Positions 47,890 to 56,334 of a stretch of DNA of 64,000 nt are shown here, piece by piece. Under the pieces are notes generated by a model. That model was not told where the DNA came from. It made no database searches and saw only the letters and a program-made list of their open reading frames with translations. Numbering within the stretch: the stretch's first letter is position 1; every line of letters begins with the position of its first letter. A program made the position numbers and the translations under genes. This DNA is from Rhizobium sp. C4 (GTDB lineage Bacteria > Pseudomonadota > Alphaproteobacteria > Rhizobiales > Rhizobiaceae), in NCBI RefSeq assembly GCF_021026315.1, contig NZ_JAJNCX010000016.1, positions 56,466 through 120,465 on the forward strand, given 5' to 3'.

Positions 47890-49674
47890 CTATTGCGCCG
47901 CGCCTTCGAAACTCTCCTTGCCCGGCAGAAGCTGCAGCTCGTAAAGCCGCTTGAACGGGCCGTCGTGGGAGAGAAGCCGGCCGAGTTCGCCCTGCTCGGC
48001 CACCGCGCCGTTTTCCATGACGACGACGTTGTGTGCGGTCGTCACGGTGGACAGGCGGTGCGCGATGGTGATTGTCGTGCGGCCCGTGGTGAGCCGCGCC
48101 AGCGCATCGCGGATCTGCGCTTCGGAATCGGAATCGAGCGCGCTGGTTGCTTCATCGAGGATGAGGATTTCGGCGTCGCGCAGCATGGCGCGGGCAATGG
48201 CGATGCGCTGCTTCTGGCCACCCGACAGGTTGCCGCCGTTTTCGCCGGTGTCGCAATCATAGCCGCCGGGCAGCGCCATAATGAAGTCATGGGCGTTCGC
48301 GGCCTTCGCCGCCGCGATGATCTCGTCGTCCGTCGCGCCTTCGCGGCCGAGCGCGATGTTGTGGCGGATGGTGCCCGAGAACAGGAACGTATCCTGCCCG
48401 ACATAGGACATGCGCTGGCGCAGCGACCGGAAGGTCGCAGACTTCAGGTCCTGCCCGTCGATCGTCACCGTGCCGCTTTCGGGATCATAAAGCCGCATCA
48501 CGAGATTGATGATCGACGACTTGCCGCCGCCCGAGGGGCCGACCAGCGCCGTCGTCTTGCCGGCAGGGAAGGTGATGTTGAGCTTGCGGAACAGGCCCTG
48601 CCCTTCGCGATAGCCGAAATCGACATCGTGGAAGCGGATTTCGCCGGGGCCGGCAACCAGATCCTTCGCGTCGGGACGCTCCGTCAGATCGACCGGGTGA
48701 TCGGCAAGCTCATACATGAGACGAACGCCGACCATGCCGGATTCGAGATTGATGCGCACGCGCGCCAGCCGCTTGGCGGGCTCATAGGCGAGCAGAAGCG
48801 CGGTCACGAAGGACATGAGTTCGCCGGGCGTATTGCCCTTTTCCAGCACCCAGACGCCGGAAAGCGCGACAACGGCGGCGATGGCAAAGCCGGAGAGCGT
48901 TTCCATGATCGGGCTGGAGGCGGCTTCCAGCTTGGCGATGGCATTGGATCGCGCCTCGACATCCTCGACATAGCGGTCCATGCGCTGGCCCATGAATTCC
49001 TCGAGCCCGAAGGCCTTGACGACCTTGATGCCGGAGGATGTTTCCTGGACGTTGCGGATGATGCCGCCGAGCGACACCATTTCCTGCTCCATGATCTTGC
49101 GCACCTTCTTCGACAGCCGGCGCACGCCGAGAATGGCGGCCGGTCCGATGACGGCGGAGATCAGCGACAGCCAGGGCTGTTGGATGACCATGACGGCAAT
49201 CAGCCCCAGAAGCGAGAAGAGGTCGCGCACGAAGGAGGTGACGATCAGGTCCATCACGTTGCGGGCGGCCTGCGCATTGTTGGTGATGCGCATCAGGAGT
49301 TCGGACGAGGCGAACTTGGAATAGAAGCCGAGGCTCTGGTTCAAGACGCTGCGGAAGAGCTTCTTCTGCGTCTCGGCAATGATGTTGTTGCCGGCGCGCG
49401 ACAGGAACACGGACTGGACATAGGTCGCGATACCCTTGATCGCGAAGATGGCGGCGACCGCAATCGCAATCATGAAGACCCGGTTGAGATCGCGCGAAAC
49501 CACCGTCTCGTTGACGATATCGCGCATGATCCAGGCACTCGCCGAGGTCATTGCCGCAACAATCAGCATGGACACGATCGCAATGCCATACCACGGCGCC
49601 TGTTTCCTGAAATTCTCGGAAAGCAGGCGCGCAACGAGGGTCTTGTTGGTGCGTGAGATGAAATTGTCCAGCAT
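47890..49674 (-). CDS. MsbA-like ABC exporter
   Basis: This 594-residue half-transporter has six membrane segments (about 20-300) and one nucleotide-binding domain with Walker A GPSGGGKSS, signature LSGGQKQR and Walker B ILDEATSALD. It is closest in layout to MsbA lipid A flippases and other lipid-linked glycan exporters. I chose the ATG at 49674 (MLDNFISR); a TTG 26 codons upstream gives a non-conserved leader. Neighbouring sugar genes support a role in envelope glycolipid export. Confidence 0.92.
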   Translation of the reverse strand: MLDNFISRTNKTLVARLLSENFRKQAPWYGIAIVSMLIVAAMTSASAWIMRDIVNETVVSRDLNRVFMIAIAVAAIFAIKGIATYVQSVFLSRAGNNIIAETQKKLFRSVLNQSLGFYSKFASSELLMRITNNAQAARNVMDLIVTSFVRDLFSLLGLIAVMVIQQPWLSLISAVIGPAAILGVRRLSKKVRKIMEQEMVSLGGIIRNVQETSSGIKVVKAFGLEEFMGQRMDRYVEDVEARSNAIAKLEAASSPIMETLSGFAIAAVVALSGVWVLEKGNTPGELMSFVTALLLAYEPAKRLARVRINLESGMVGVRLMYELADHPVDLTERPDAKDLVAGPGEIRFHDVDFGYREGQGLFRKLNITFPAGKTTALVGPSGGGKSSIINLVMRLYDPESGTVTIDGQDLKSATFRSLRQRMSYVGQDTFLFSGTIRHNIALGREGATDDEIIAAAKAANAHDFIMALPGGYDCDTGENGGNLSGGQKQRIAIARAMLRDAEILILDEATSALDSDSEAQIRDALARLTTGRTTITIAHRLSTVTTAHNVVVMENGAVAEQGELGRLLSHDGPFKRLYELQLLPGKESFEGAAQ

Positions 49675-49849
49675 GTGTGCAGGTATGCCTTTTGACCGGG
49701 CCGAAGACGCTCTGAACGTCGTGCCCACGCTCTTGGAGCCTTTGTGTCGCAAGGCCCTGATAAGGCGCCTATTTGGACTTCAGGACGCCAAAAAGCAAGG
49801 GTTTTGCAAGGCCGCCGCGGCTTGTCCAGCCGTCATGCGGCGGCAAGCC

Positions 49850-50815
49850 TCATGCGGCGTGGGTGATCGCCGCGTCCGATACGGTCTGCAGACCGCCCTT
49901 GCCGGCAGCCTTCGCCTTGTAGAGCGCCTGGTCGGCCCGGGAAAAGACGTCCTTTGAAACGGCGTCCCGCTCGATCATCGTTGCCCCCACCGAGGCCGTC
50001 AGCTTCAGCTTTTCCGTGCCGCGTCCCCACCAGTATTCAAGTGCCTCGACAATGCTCCCGCCGATGCGGTGCAGGGCATCGGGGGACTCGCACGGATGGA
50101 GGACTGCAAACTCGTCGCCGCCGAGGCGCGCCACCAGTCTTGCATCCGGCAGGGCCTTCAGAAGCTTCCGCCCGGCGAGCGCAAGGCAGTCGTCTCCGGC
50201 CTGATGGCCGAGCCTGTCGTTCACGGCCTTGAACCCGTCCAGATCGATCAGGAAGAGACCGTGCGACGAAGCGCCTGCGCCGCCGCATATCTCGCTGAAG
50301 ACGTTGTCGAACATGGCACGCGAGGCAGTTCCAGTGAGTGAATCGACCTCGGCGGCCCGACGGATCTGGTCAAAGATCGTCTTCTCCGTCGTGATGTCCT
50401 GCTTCATGCCGAACAATCGGGTGGCCACGCCATCCACGCGCTCGACGATCGCGGTGATCCGGATCCAGCGCTGGCTGCCCCTGGCGGTGATGATCTCCGC
50501 ATCAAGGGAAAACCCCTCGCCGTCCCTGATCGCTGCGGAACGCAGCTTGCCCAGTTCCTCGCGGGAGGCGGGCGTATAAAGATTGACGATATCCTCGCGG
50601 CGAAGCCTTGACTGCGGATCGAGATCGAAAAGCTCGAAGACCGTGTCGGTCCAGGTCAGCTTTTCGTCAGGCAGCGTGCAGACCCATATGCCGACCCGTG
50701 ACGCCTTGAACGTCCTGTCGAACAGGTCCTGGATACGCCGGAACTGTTCGAGGGTCGTGGAATCGCCGGCCGTGATCTCGCCTGTGGTGCCGCGCCCGAT
50801 AAGTGCAGAATACAT
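49850..50815 (-). CDS. PAS-GGDEF diguanylate cyclase
   Basis: This 321-residue cytosolic protein has a PAS domain with PAC motif (about 35-145, ending FGMKQDITTEK) and a GGDEF domain (about 155-315) with an intact LGGDEFAVL near 230. It should make c-di-GMP. It is the fourth c-di-GMP gene in the window and the last ordinary gene before the mobile-element remnants. Confidence 0.92.
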   Translation of the reverse strand: MYSALIGRGTTGEITAGDSTTLEQFRRIQDLFDRTFKASRVGIWVCTLPDEKLTWTDTVFELFDLDPQSRLRREDIVNLYTPASREELGKLRSAAIRDGEGFSLDAEIITARGSQRWIRITAIVERVDGVATRLFGMKQDITTEKTIFDQIRRAAEVDSLTGTASRAMFDNVFSEICGGAGASSHGLFLIDLDGFKAVNDRLGHQAGDDCLALAGRKLLKALPDARLVARLGGDEFAVLHPCESPDALHRIGGSIVEALEYWWGRGTEKLKLTASVGATMIERDAVSKDVFSRADQALYKAKAAGKGGLQTVSDAAITHAA

Positions 50816-51262
50816 GTACGGCCTCGCTCAATTCGCTGCGGCCTTCGCCGCCTCAGCTTGCGAGACAGTATGGCAAGTGATCGTTAGCTTAAGGTTTCCG
50901 GCCGCACATTTTTGACGATTGCCATCGCCATCGCTGGGCACCGTCTTGAGGCGAACCTTGTTAAGCATGGCTGGGGCGCAAGGAGTCCCAGCTAGCTTTT
51001 CCGAACCCTCAACCCATTGAGAACGCTTCAAAAAGCTGCTTACCTAATATGACAATATTACAGACATTTGTGGCAACAGCGCAAGACATTTTTCTTCCGC
51101 CGATAAGAACGCCGCGAGGTCTGTGGCTACCTAATTTCCAAGTTCGATCAGCTGCCTTGCCGCATCATTTTGGCGTTGCAGTCTGGCTTTGGCAACTGCA
51201 AGCACTGTGTCAAACCCTTTCGATCCAATGTCGGGTCTCACCTCCAGGATTGCCCTCGCCTC
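50816..51262. other. Intergenic region at the edge of the mobile-element graveyard
   Basis: This is 447 bases with falling G+C from about 51000. I see no RNA gene, terminator or coding frame that can be supported. Confidence 0.45.
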
Positions 51263-51481
51263 CTATATAACCGTCAAATGGTGGCGAGCGACTTTGTGCC
51301 TTTCAGCGATGCTAACAACGATAGCAGCGTGAGCCTCCTTGGCGGCCTTCTCTGCTCGAACCTCTTTTAATCGAGCAGCCGAGATCGCGAGTTCTTTCAA
51401 ACGTAATTCGACCTGCAGCTTTTGAAGCTCTGCCTTGATCGTCTCCAATCGTTCTGAACGGCGCTTCGCTACGCCGATCAA
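51263..51481 (-). CDS. Short coiled-coil frame after the recombinase remnant
   Basis: This 72-residue, Lys/Glu/Ala-rich frame has heptad-like leucines (LETIKAELQKLQVELRLKEL). It overlaps the end of the recombinase frame by four bases, as if coupled. It is not a known family. It may be a real small gene or a displaced helical piece of the broken recombinase. Confidence 0.35.
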   Translation of the reverse strand: MIGVAKRRSERLETIKAELQKLQVELRLKELAISAARLKEVRAEKAAKEAHAAIVVSIAERHKVARHHLTVI

Positions 51482-52203
51482 ATGACACCACCAACGGACC
51501 GCAAGCTGGTCATGCGTCCTTCGTCCGACGATCGCGTGAAGTGAATATTTTCCCGTGTCATCGACAAGAGCACTTGGCGCGCGCTTCCAAGCTCATGGAA
51601 GCGCGCGAAGATCGACCGGATCACCTCCTGCAGCCGCAGATCCGCATCAAGCCCGAGCCCCGCTTCTCGGTGCCAGATGTAACCGAATGGAACGCAAAGG
51701 CGCAATTCGCCACGCCGCGCCTTCGATCTGGCGGCATCTAGCATTCGAGCTCTCAGCACACCGAGTTCGAACTCGCTATTACTTCCCTTCATGCCCAGCA
51801 GGAGCCGATCATTGGGTCGACACGGATTGTAGACGCCGACATGATCAATGACGCGGGCTTCGACCAGGCCGCATAGTTCGAGCAGGTGATGCCAGTCGCG
51901 GCCGCTGCGGGCGAGTCGAGAGGCATCGAAGCATAAAACGGCACCAACTTGGCCGGCGCATAAAAGGGCGACAAGACGGTCGAAGCCGGGACGCGCGACC
52001 GTTCCGCTGGCAGAGCGCCCGAGATCGTCGTCGATGGTCTCAATGTCGATGAAACCGTGTCGTCGCGCGACATCGACAAGATCATATTGCCGTCGCTGGC
52101 TTTCCAGATTGGTCATAACCTGCGACTGCTAGGATTGCCGCACATAAACGACGGCCTTGCGCGTCAGTAGCGCTGTCGGAATCAAGTCAGCGCTGGTCAT
52201 CAT
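51478..52203 (-). pseudogene. Serine recombinase, broken by a stop codon after the catalytic serine and truncated
   Basis: The frame opens at ATG 52203 with GAGGAA upstream and reads into KAVVYVRQS, where the serine is the resolvase nucleophile. It then meets TAG at 52129-52131. It continues in the same frame (QSQVMTNLESQ...) through a resolvase domain with FDASRLARS and the GMKGSNSEFELGVLRARM helix. The protein stops at 51478, in the middle of the recombinase domain; relatives run past 500 residues. Both lesions make it inactive unless the TAG is suppressed. Confidence 0.8.
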
Positions 52204-52569
52204 CGAGTTCCTCTACGACCAGACCGGCGGCCGGCATCAGCGTATTGCGGGTTCTCATGATGGTCCTCCTGAGTGATTCTAAGTCCACTTCGGAAGACTG
52301 CAGGATTGTCGGCGTTGGTGACCAGCCTGTTCAATTCGATCAACGCGACAAGATCTACGCCAGGCGTTCCCATGGTCATGCCGCCGCACACCACCGGATC
52401 GATCATCCACCCGGCAATCGAAACCACGACGCCTGGCGCCCCCAAGACCTTCAGAAATCGACCTGTCGCGCGTTCTTCGACGCGGCGAACGACTACCTTC
52501 TGGCCGAAATACGGATGCCAGCTATAATGAACCTCGACTTCTTCGCCGACATGGGCAGAATGAACGGCG
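52200..52569 (-). pseudogene. Recombinase-associated small protein, 5' end lost to IS66
   Basis: The frame reads HPYFGQKVVVRRVEERATGR, then AGWMIDPVVCGGM and GVDLVALIELNRL. This resembles the small proteins (DUF5372-like, from memory) found just before this type of serine recombinase. It ends by ATGA-type overlap with the recombinase start at 52203. Upstream the frame runs without a start codon into the antisense of an IS66 fragment at about 52570, so its 5' end is missing. Confidence 0.6.
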
Positions 52570-52570
52570 A

Positions 52571-52795
52571 ATGGGAATTGGTCGAAAGAACTGGCTCGTT
52601 GCAGGCTCTGACCAGCGCGGCGAGCGCATCGCCAATATCCTGACCATCATCGAGACGGCCAAACTCCACGGCCTCATTCCGGAAGTCTATCTGACGGACG
52701 TCCTGACTCGCATTCAGGATCATCCCGCAGATCGCCTCGAAGAGCTGCTCCCGTGGCAGTGGACGCCAATGAAACCCCTGTCCGAGGCTGCGTGA
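52571..52795 (+). pseudogene. IS66 family transposase (TnpC), C-terminal remnant
   Basis: The last 74 residues of an IS66 transposase read GRKNWLVAGSDQRGERIANI, then LIPEVYLTDVLTRIQDHPADR and LEELLPWQW. Everything upstream of GRKNW, including the catalytic DDE part, is missing. Confidence 0.85.
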
Positions 52796-53100
52796 TGGCA
52801 CGATCAAGGTTCATCTATACGCTTAAAGAAGTCGCCGGCATGATCGGCGAGAACCTCGAACTCATCGAGGAAGTGACGGCCAACTCGGACAATATCGCCG
52901 AGGGCGAATTGGTCTTTGTTCGCGATGGCAGTGAAGATGGCACAAAGGGCCTCACCGAGAACGGCGTGGACGATCTCCGGGACCTGCTCGCCGACATAAA
53001 AACATGGGAGGGTGGCATCCGCCAGTTCCTCGTCGATGAACGATGTGATCCCGAGATGATCGAGCGCGTCATGGCCTACGAAGCCAAGAGAAGCCTATAG
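52795..53100 (+). CDS. Conserved-type protein carried with the IS66 remnant
   Basis: This 101-residue acidic protein (MARSRFIYTLKEVAGMIGEN..., then ...TWEGGIRQFLVDERCDPEMI) has an ATG that overlaps the TGA of the IS66 fragment by one base. From memory, similar proteins follow IS66 transposase genes in rhizobia. It looks intact. Function unknown. Confidence 0.65.
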   Translation: MARSRFIYTLKEVAGMIGENLELIEEVTANSDNIAEGELVFVRDGSEDGTKGLTENGVDDLRDLLADIKTWEGGIRQFLVDERCDPEMIERVMAYEAKRSL

Positions 53101-53426
53101 CCCCTGACAAAATCCCTTCACCGGACGCTCACCAAGATCTTGCAGGTGGTGCGCAAGATATGATCGCATCGGGTGTCGTGGTCAATGTTTCATGCTAACC
53201 GTTCGACTTCCGCATCGATGGGGTCATCAAAGCCGCCGTCAGGCACGCCAAACCCGATGTCTCGGATGCGGAACTAATAGAGATAGTTGTGGGTCCAGCC
53301 GAATGAGGAGTGGCACGGCAACACGCCGCATCACCAAGGGGTCGACCTCGTCGGGCTTAACCTTCAAGCGAACGAGAGGACCAGCCATCACGCCGCCTGC
53401 GGCAGAGATGTTGTTGCGGAGTTCTG
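53101..53426. other. Remnant-rich stretch without an intact gene
   Basis: A plus-strand stretch around 53205-53307 reads as protein without a start (FDFRIDGVIKAAVRHAKPD, ending at a TGA). A minus-strand frame at 53239-53430 is also open. Neither is recognisable; both look like decayed pieces. Confidence 0.4.
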
Positions 53427-53575
53427 TCAATTCCAGGGGAGAAGCTCATGAATTCGGCTGGCTGAATGTTCAGCGATACGAGCCAGAACATCGGCAGGCC
53501 ATGCCTCTAGGTCAATACGATTCATTTTTGCCGTGCCGATCAGGCTGTAAAGGGTCGCCGCCCTCTATCCCCCTC
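53427..53575 (-). pseudogene. Second IS66 family transposase remnant
   Basis: On the minus strand SLIGTAKMNRIDLEAWPADV, then LARIAEHSASRIHELLPWN and a TGA at 53427-53429 form the C-terminus of another IS66 TnpC. It differs from the copy at 52571. Upstream, a frameshift near 53555 disrupts the RAATLYSL part. It points away from the polysaccharide island, and only this tail is left. Confidence 0.8.
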
Positions 53576-53784
53576 GATCAGAAACGGCAAAGAGGCGCGC
53601 TTGTAGATCCTCACGCCATTTGCTAGATGTAGGCGCGGGTTGGTGCGAGTCGATTTTTAAGACTGCTCCCCGAAATGGCGGTTGTATGGTGACTGTGCAA
53701 AGCATCGGCTACATGGCCAGAAAAGGTGATATTGCATTGAACTGTGCCAAGTTTCGATGAATGTATTGAGTGTTGGGCGATCGA

Positions 53785-54912
53785 ATGCGCTATTGCAAAA
53801 ATTGTCTGCAGCCAGACACCAGACCAAATACCAGGTTTTCACAGGATGGTATCTGCCCAGCTTGCACCTACTACAGCAAGCATAAAGAGGTGGACTGGGC
53901 CGAAAGAACACAAATCATCCATCGTTTGGCACAGAGCTATAAAAACCCAGCCGCACAATACGACTGCATCATTGGGGTAAGTGGCGGCAAAGACAGCGTT
54001 CGGCAGGCCCTTTGGGTGCGCGATTATCTAAAGCTCAGGCCACTATTGGTTTGCTTGTCTTATCCCCCGCACCAGGTGACGGACATTGGCGTTGACAACC
54101 TGTCTAACCTGATCGAGCTGGGTTTCGATTTGATTCAGGTCTGCCCAGCGCCCGAAACATGGCGCAAGTTGATGGCCTTGGCGTTTGAAAAGTTTGCCAA
54201 CTGGGCTAGAGCCACCGAACTAGCGCTGTTTTCAGCCGTTCCGCGCCTAGCGATTGACTATAAGATACCACTGATCCTGTGGGGTGAAAATCCGGGGCTG
54301 CAACTCGGCGATCTGGGGACGTTAGGGCGCACGGGCTATGACGGTAACAACCTGCGCAATATGAACACTTTGTCTGGTGGTTCCAATGATTGGATGACGT
54401 CGGCAGGCTTTGGAAAGAAAGATCTGATCGCCTATAACTACCCCTCGGCGGAAGAATTTTTGGAACATAACATTCAAATCATTTACCTTGGTTGGTTTTT
54501 GGGAGATTGGTCGCTGAACAACAACGCCATGGTATCTGCTTTGAATGGGTTGTCGGTGCGGCATGACAGCCCTAGCAATACTGGTGATTTGTATGGTGTT
54601 TCGTCGCTGGACGAGGACTGGGTCACATTGAATCAGATGATCAAATACTACAAATTCGGCTTTGGCCGCGCCTCGGACTATGCCAATGAAATGATACGAA
54701 TGGGGACCTTTACCCGTGAAGAGGGTATCGATGTGGTCAAGCGGTTCGATGGGGCCTGTTCGGAAAAGTATATTGCAGATTTTTGCGATTTCATTGGCAT
54801 TACAAACACCGATTTTTGGGAAAAAGTCAGATCAATCGTCAACCCAGACCTTTTTGACCTGACTGGCAACATGATCACGCCAAAATTTTCTGTCGGCAAG
54901 GGACTATCATGA
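53785..54912 (+). CDS. N-acetyl sugar amidotransferase (PseA/WbpG family), copy 1
   Basis: This 375-residue PP-loop ATP pyrophosphatase of the PseA/WbpG type turns an acetamido group on an activated sugar into acetamidino with ammonia from a HisH/HisF pair. An N-terminal zinc site is formed by C4, C7, C24 and C27. The PP-loop SGGKDS lies at residues 66-71. The ATG at 53785 opens at the conserved MRYCKNC. It overlaps the HisH-like gene by four bases. This is the first gene of the A+T-richer island. Confidence 0.9.
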   Translation: MRYCKNCLQPDTRPNTRFSQDGICPACTYYSKHKEVDWAERTQIIHRLAQSYKNPAAQYDCIIGVSGGKDSVRQALWVRDYLKLRPLLVCLSYPPHQVTDIGVDNLSNLIELGFDLIQVCPAPETWRKLMALAFEKFANWARATELALFSAVPRLAIDYKIPLILWGENPGLQLGDLGTLGRTGYDGNNLRNMNTLSGGSNDWMTSAGFGKKDLIAYNYPSAEEFLEHNIQIIYLGWFLGDWSLNNNAMVSALNGLSVRHDSPSNTGDLYGVSSLDEDWVTLNQMIKYYKFGFGRASDYANEMIRMGTFTREEGIDVVKRFDGACSEKYIADFCDFIGITNTDFWEKVRSIVNPDLFDLTGNMITPKFSVGKGLS

Positions 54913-55556
54913 TAGTGGCGGCTGGCGAGAAGACAGCAGATTCAGCCAAGCTAGTTGTCATCATGGATTATGGTGCCGGCAACGTAGGCTCCTTGGTGGG
55001 GGCGCTGCATCGGCTGAATTATCGCGTTCGGGTATCTGCTGATGCAACAGATTTTGGGGGCGCTGACGCCGTTATTCTGCCGGGAGTTGGAGCGATGCCC
55101 TCTGCCATAAAAAGCATCCGGAACCAAGGATTGGACAACGTTATTGCGCAGTTGCTGACGGATGGGTCGGTTCCAGTGATCGGCATTTGTTTGGGTATGC
55201 AACTGATGTTCGAGCATTCGGAAGAGGGAGATGTCGCAGGCTTGAGTATGCTTGGCGGTGTTGTGCGGCGATTGTCCAATGTTTCTTGTCATGTTGGTTG
55301 GTCAAACTGCTATGTCCCATTAGGCAACGGCGATCAGACAGAGGCGGCTGTTTATTTCAATCATTCCTACTTTGTACAGCCTGACCCAAGTATTTTGAAA
55401 AGTGTCGCCAATGTTGAAGGGCATGGCTATATTCCGGCCATCGTTCAATCGGGCAACTTTGTTGGGATGCAATTTCACCCAGAGAAAAGCCAATACACTG
55501 GCGCGGCCCTGCTGCGTCATTTCATCGAGGCAAGCCGCAGAGAATCTTATGCTTAA
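54909..55556 (+). CDS. hisH: HisH-like glutamine amidotransferase subunit (acetamidino-sugar pathway)
   Basis: This 215-residue class I glutaminase is of the imidazole-glycerol-phosphate synthase HisH type. The nucleophile cysteine is in GICLGMQ near residue 94 and the His/Glu pair in FHPEKSQ near 189. The opening MDYGAGNVGSL is typical. It lies between PseA-like and HisF-like genes rather than in a histidine operon. This matches hisH2 in O-antigen clusters such as P. aeruginosa wbp, where it releases ammonia for sugar amidination. Confidence 0.9.
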   Translation: MIVAAGEKTADSAKLVVIMDYGAGNVGSLVGALHRLNYRVRVSADATDFGGADAVILPGVGAMPSAIKSIRNQGLDNVIAQLLTDGSVPVIGICLGMQLMFEHSEEGDVAGLSMLGGVVRRLSNVSCHVGWSNCYVPLGNGDQTEAAVYFNHSYFVQPDPSILKSVANVEGHGYIPAIVQSGNFVGMQFHPEKSQYTGAALLRHFIEASRRESYA

Positions 55557-56334
55557 GCGGTTGGTGGGCGTGATTTGTGTTAGAAACGGCTGGGTAGTGC
55601 AGTCTATTGGGTATAACCGATACCTGCCAATAGGCAGGCCAGAGATCGTTGCCGAAAATCTGGACAGATGGCTATTGGACGAAATCTTGGTTCTTTGCAT
55701 CGATCGCACGGCACAAGGCCTTGGGCCAGACTTTGGCACATTAGAGCGGATCGGGAGCAAGGGGTTGATGACACCTCTCGCCTTTGGCGGCGGTATATCG
55801 TCCGCAGAACAGGCATTGAGGGCCGTGAAACTGGGCGCAGACCGTCTGTGTATAGAACATGTGTTCAACACCAATCCGCAAGTTGCCGAAGAAATTTGCG
55901 AAGCAGTCGGTGTTCAGGCGATGATTCGTGCGCTGCCCCTTGAAATTGGTCCAAAGGGCGAGGTGCTGGCCTATAATTATCTGCCGAAAAACACGCATAT
56001 ATTCGACCCTGAGTCACTGGCGACCGGTTACGGCGCTGTTTTCAGCGAAGTGTTGTTGATCGATCGCAAGGGCGATGGCGGCTTGGCCAGTTTCGACACG
56101 CGCCTGTTTGCGCCATTTGCCCAGCTTTCGCATCAACTGATCGCATTTGGTGGAATCACCACCAAACCCCAGGTGCAAACCATCTTGGAGCAACCGATGG
56201 TTTCAGCCGTTGCCGTCGGCAATTCCCTTAGTTATCGCGAACTTGCCAATCTTGACCTTATCGATAAGTCGTTGATGCACAACACTCGCAAAATCAGTCA
56301 TGGCGAACAGTCGCAAGGGGCAAGGCAGTGGTAA
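55549..56334 (+). CDS. hisF: HisF-like cyclase subunit (acetamidino-sugar pathway)
   Basis: This 261-residue beta/alpha-barrel is related to HisF. It has the phosphate-site glycines in AFGGGISS and GGITTKPQV, and ADRLCIEHVF. In place of the usual HisF opening ending in CLDVxxGRVVKG it has VICVRNGWVVQSIGY, so the histidine-pathway catalytic part is changed, as expected for a HisF2 that only channels ammonia. The ATG at 55549 overlaps hisH by eight bases and the end overlaps the next gene by seven. Confidence 0.88.
   Translation: MLKRLVGVICVRNGWVVQSIGYNRYLPIGRPEIVAENLDRWLLDEILVLCIDRTAQGLGPDFGTLERIGSKGLMTPLAFGGGISSAEQALRAVKLGADRLCIEHVFNTNPQVAEEICEAVGVQAMIRALPLEIGPKGEVLAYNYLPKNTHIFDPESLATGYGAVFSEVLLIDRKGDGGLASFDTRLFAPFAQLSHQLIAFGGITTKPQVQTILEQPMVSAVAVGNSLSYRELANLDLIDKSLMHNTRKISHGEQSQGARQW

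Noticed and set aside
53192..53626. 144-codon plus-strand frame before the island
   Set aside because: The opposite strand carries an IS66 transposase tail over much of it, and the frame has no recognisable protein features.
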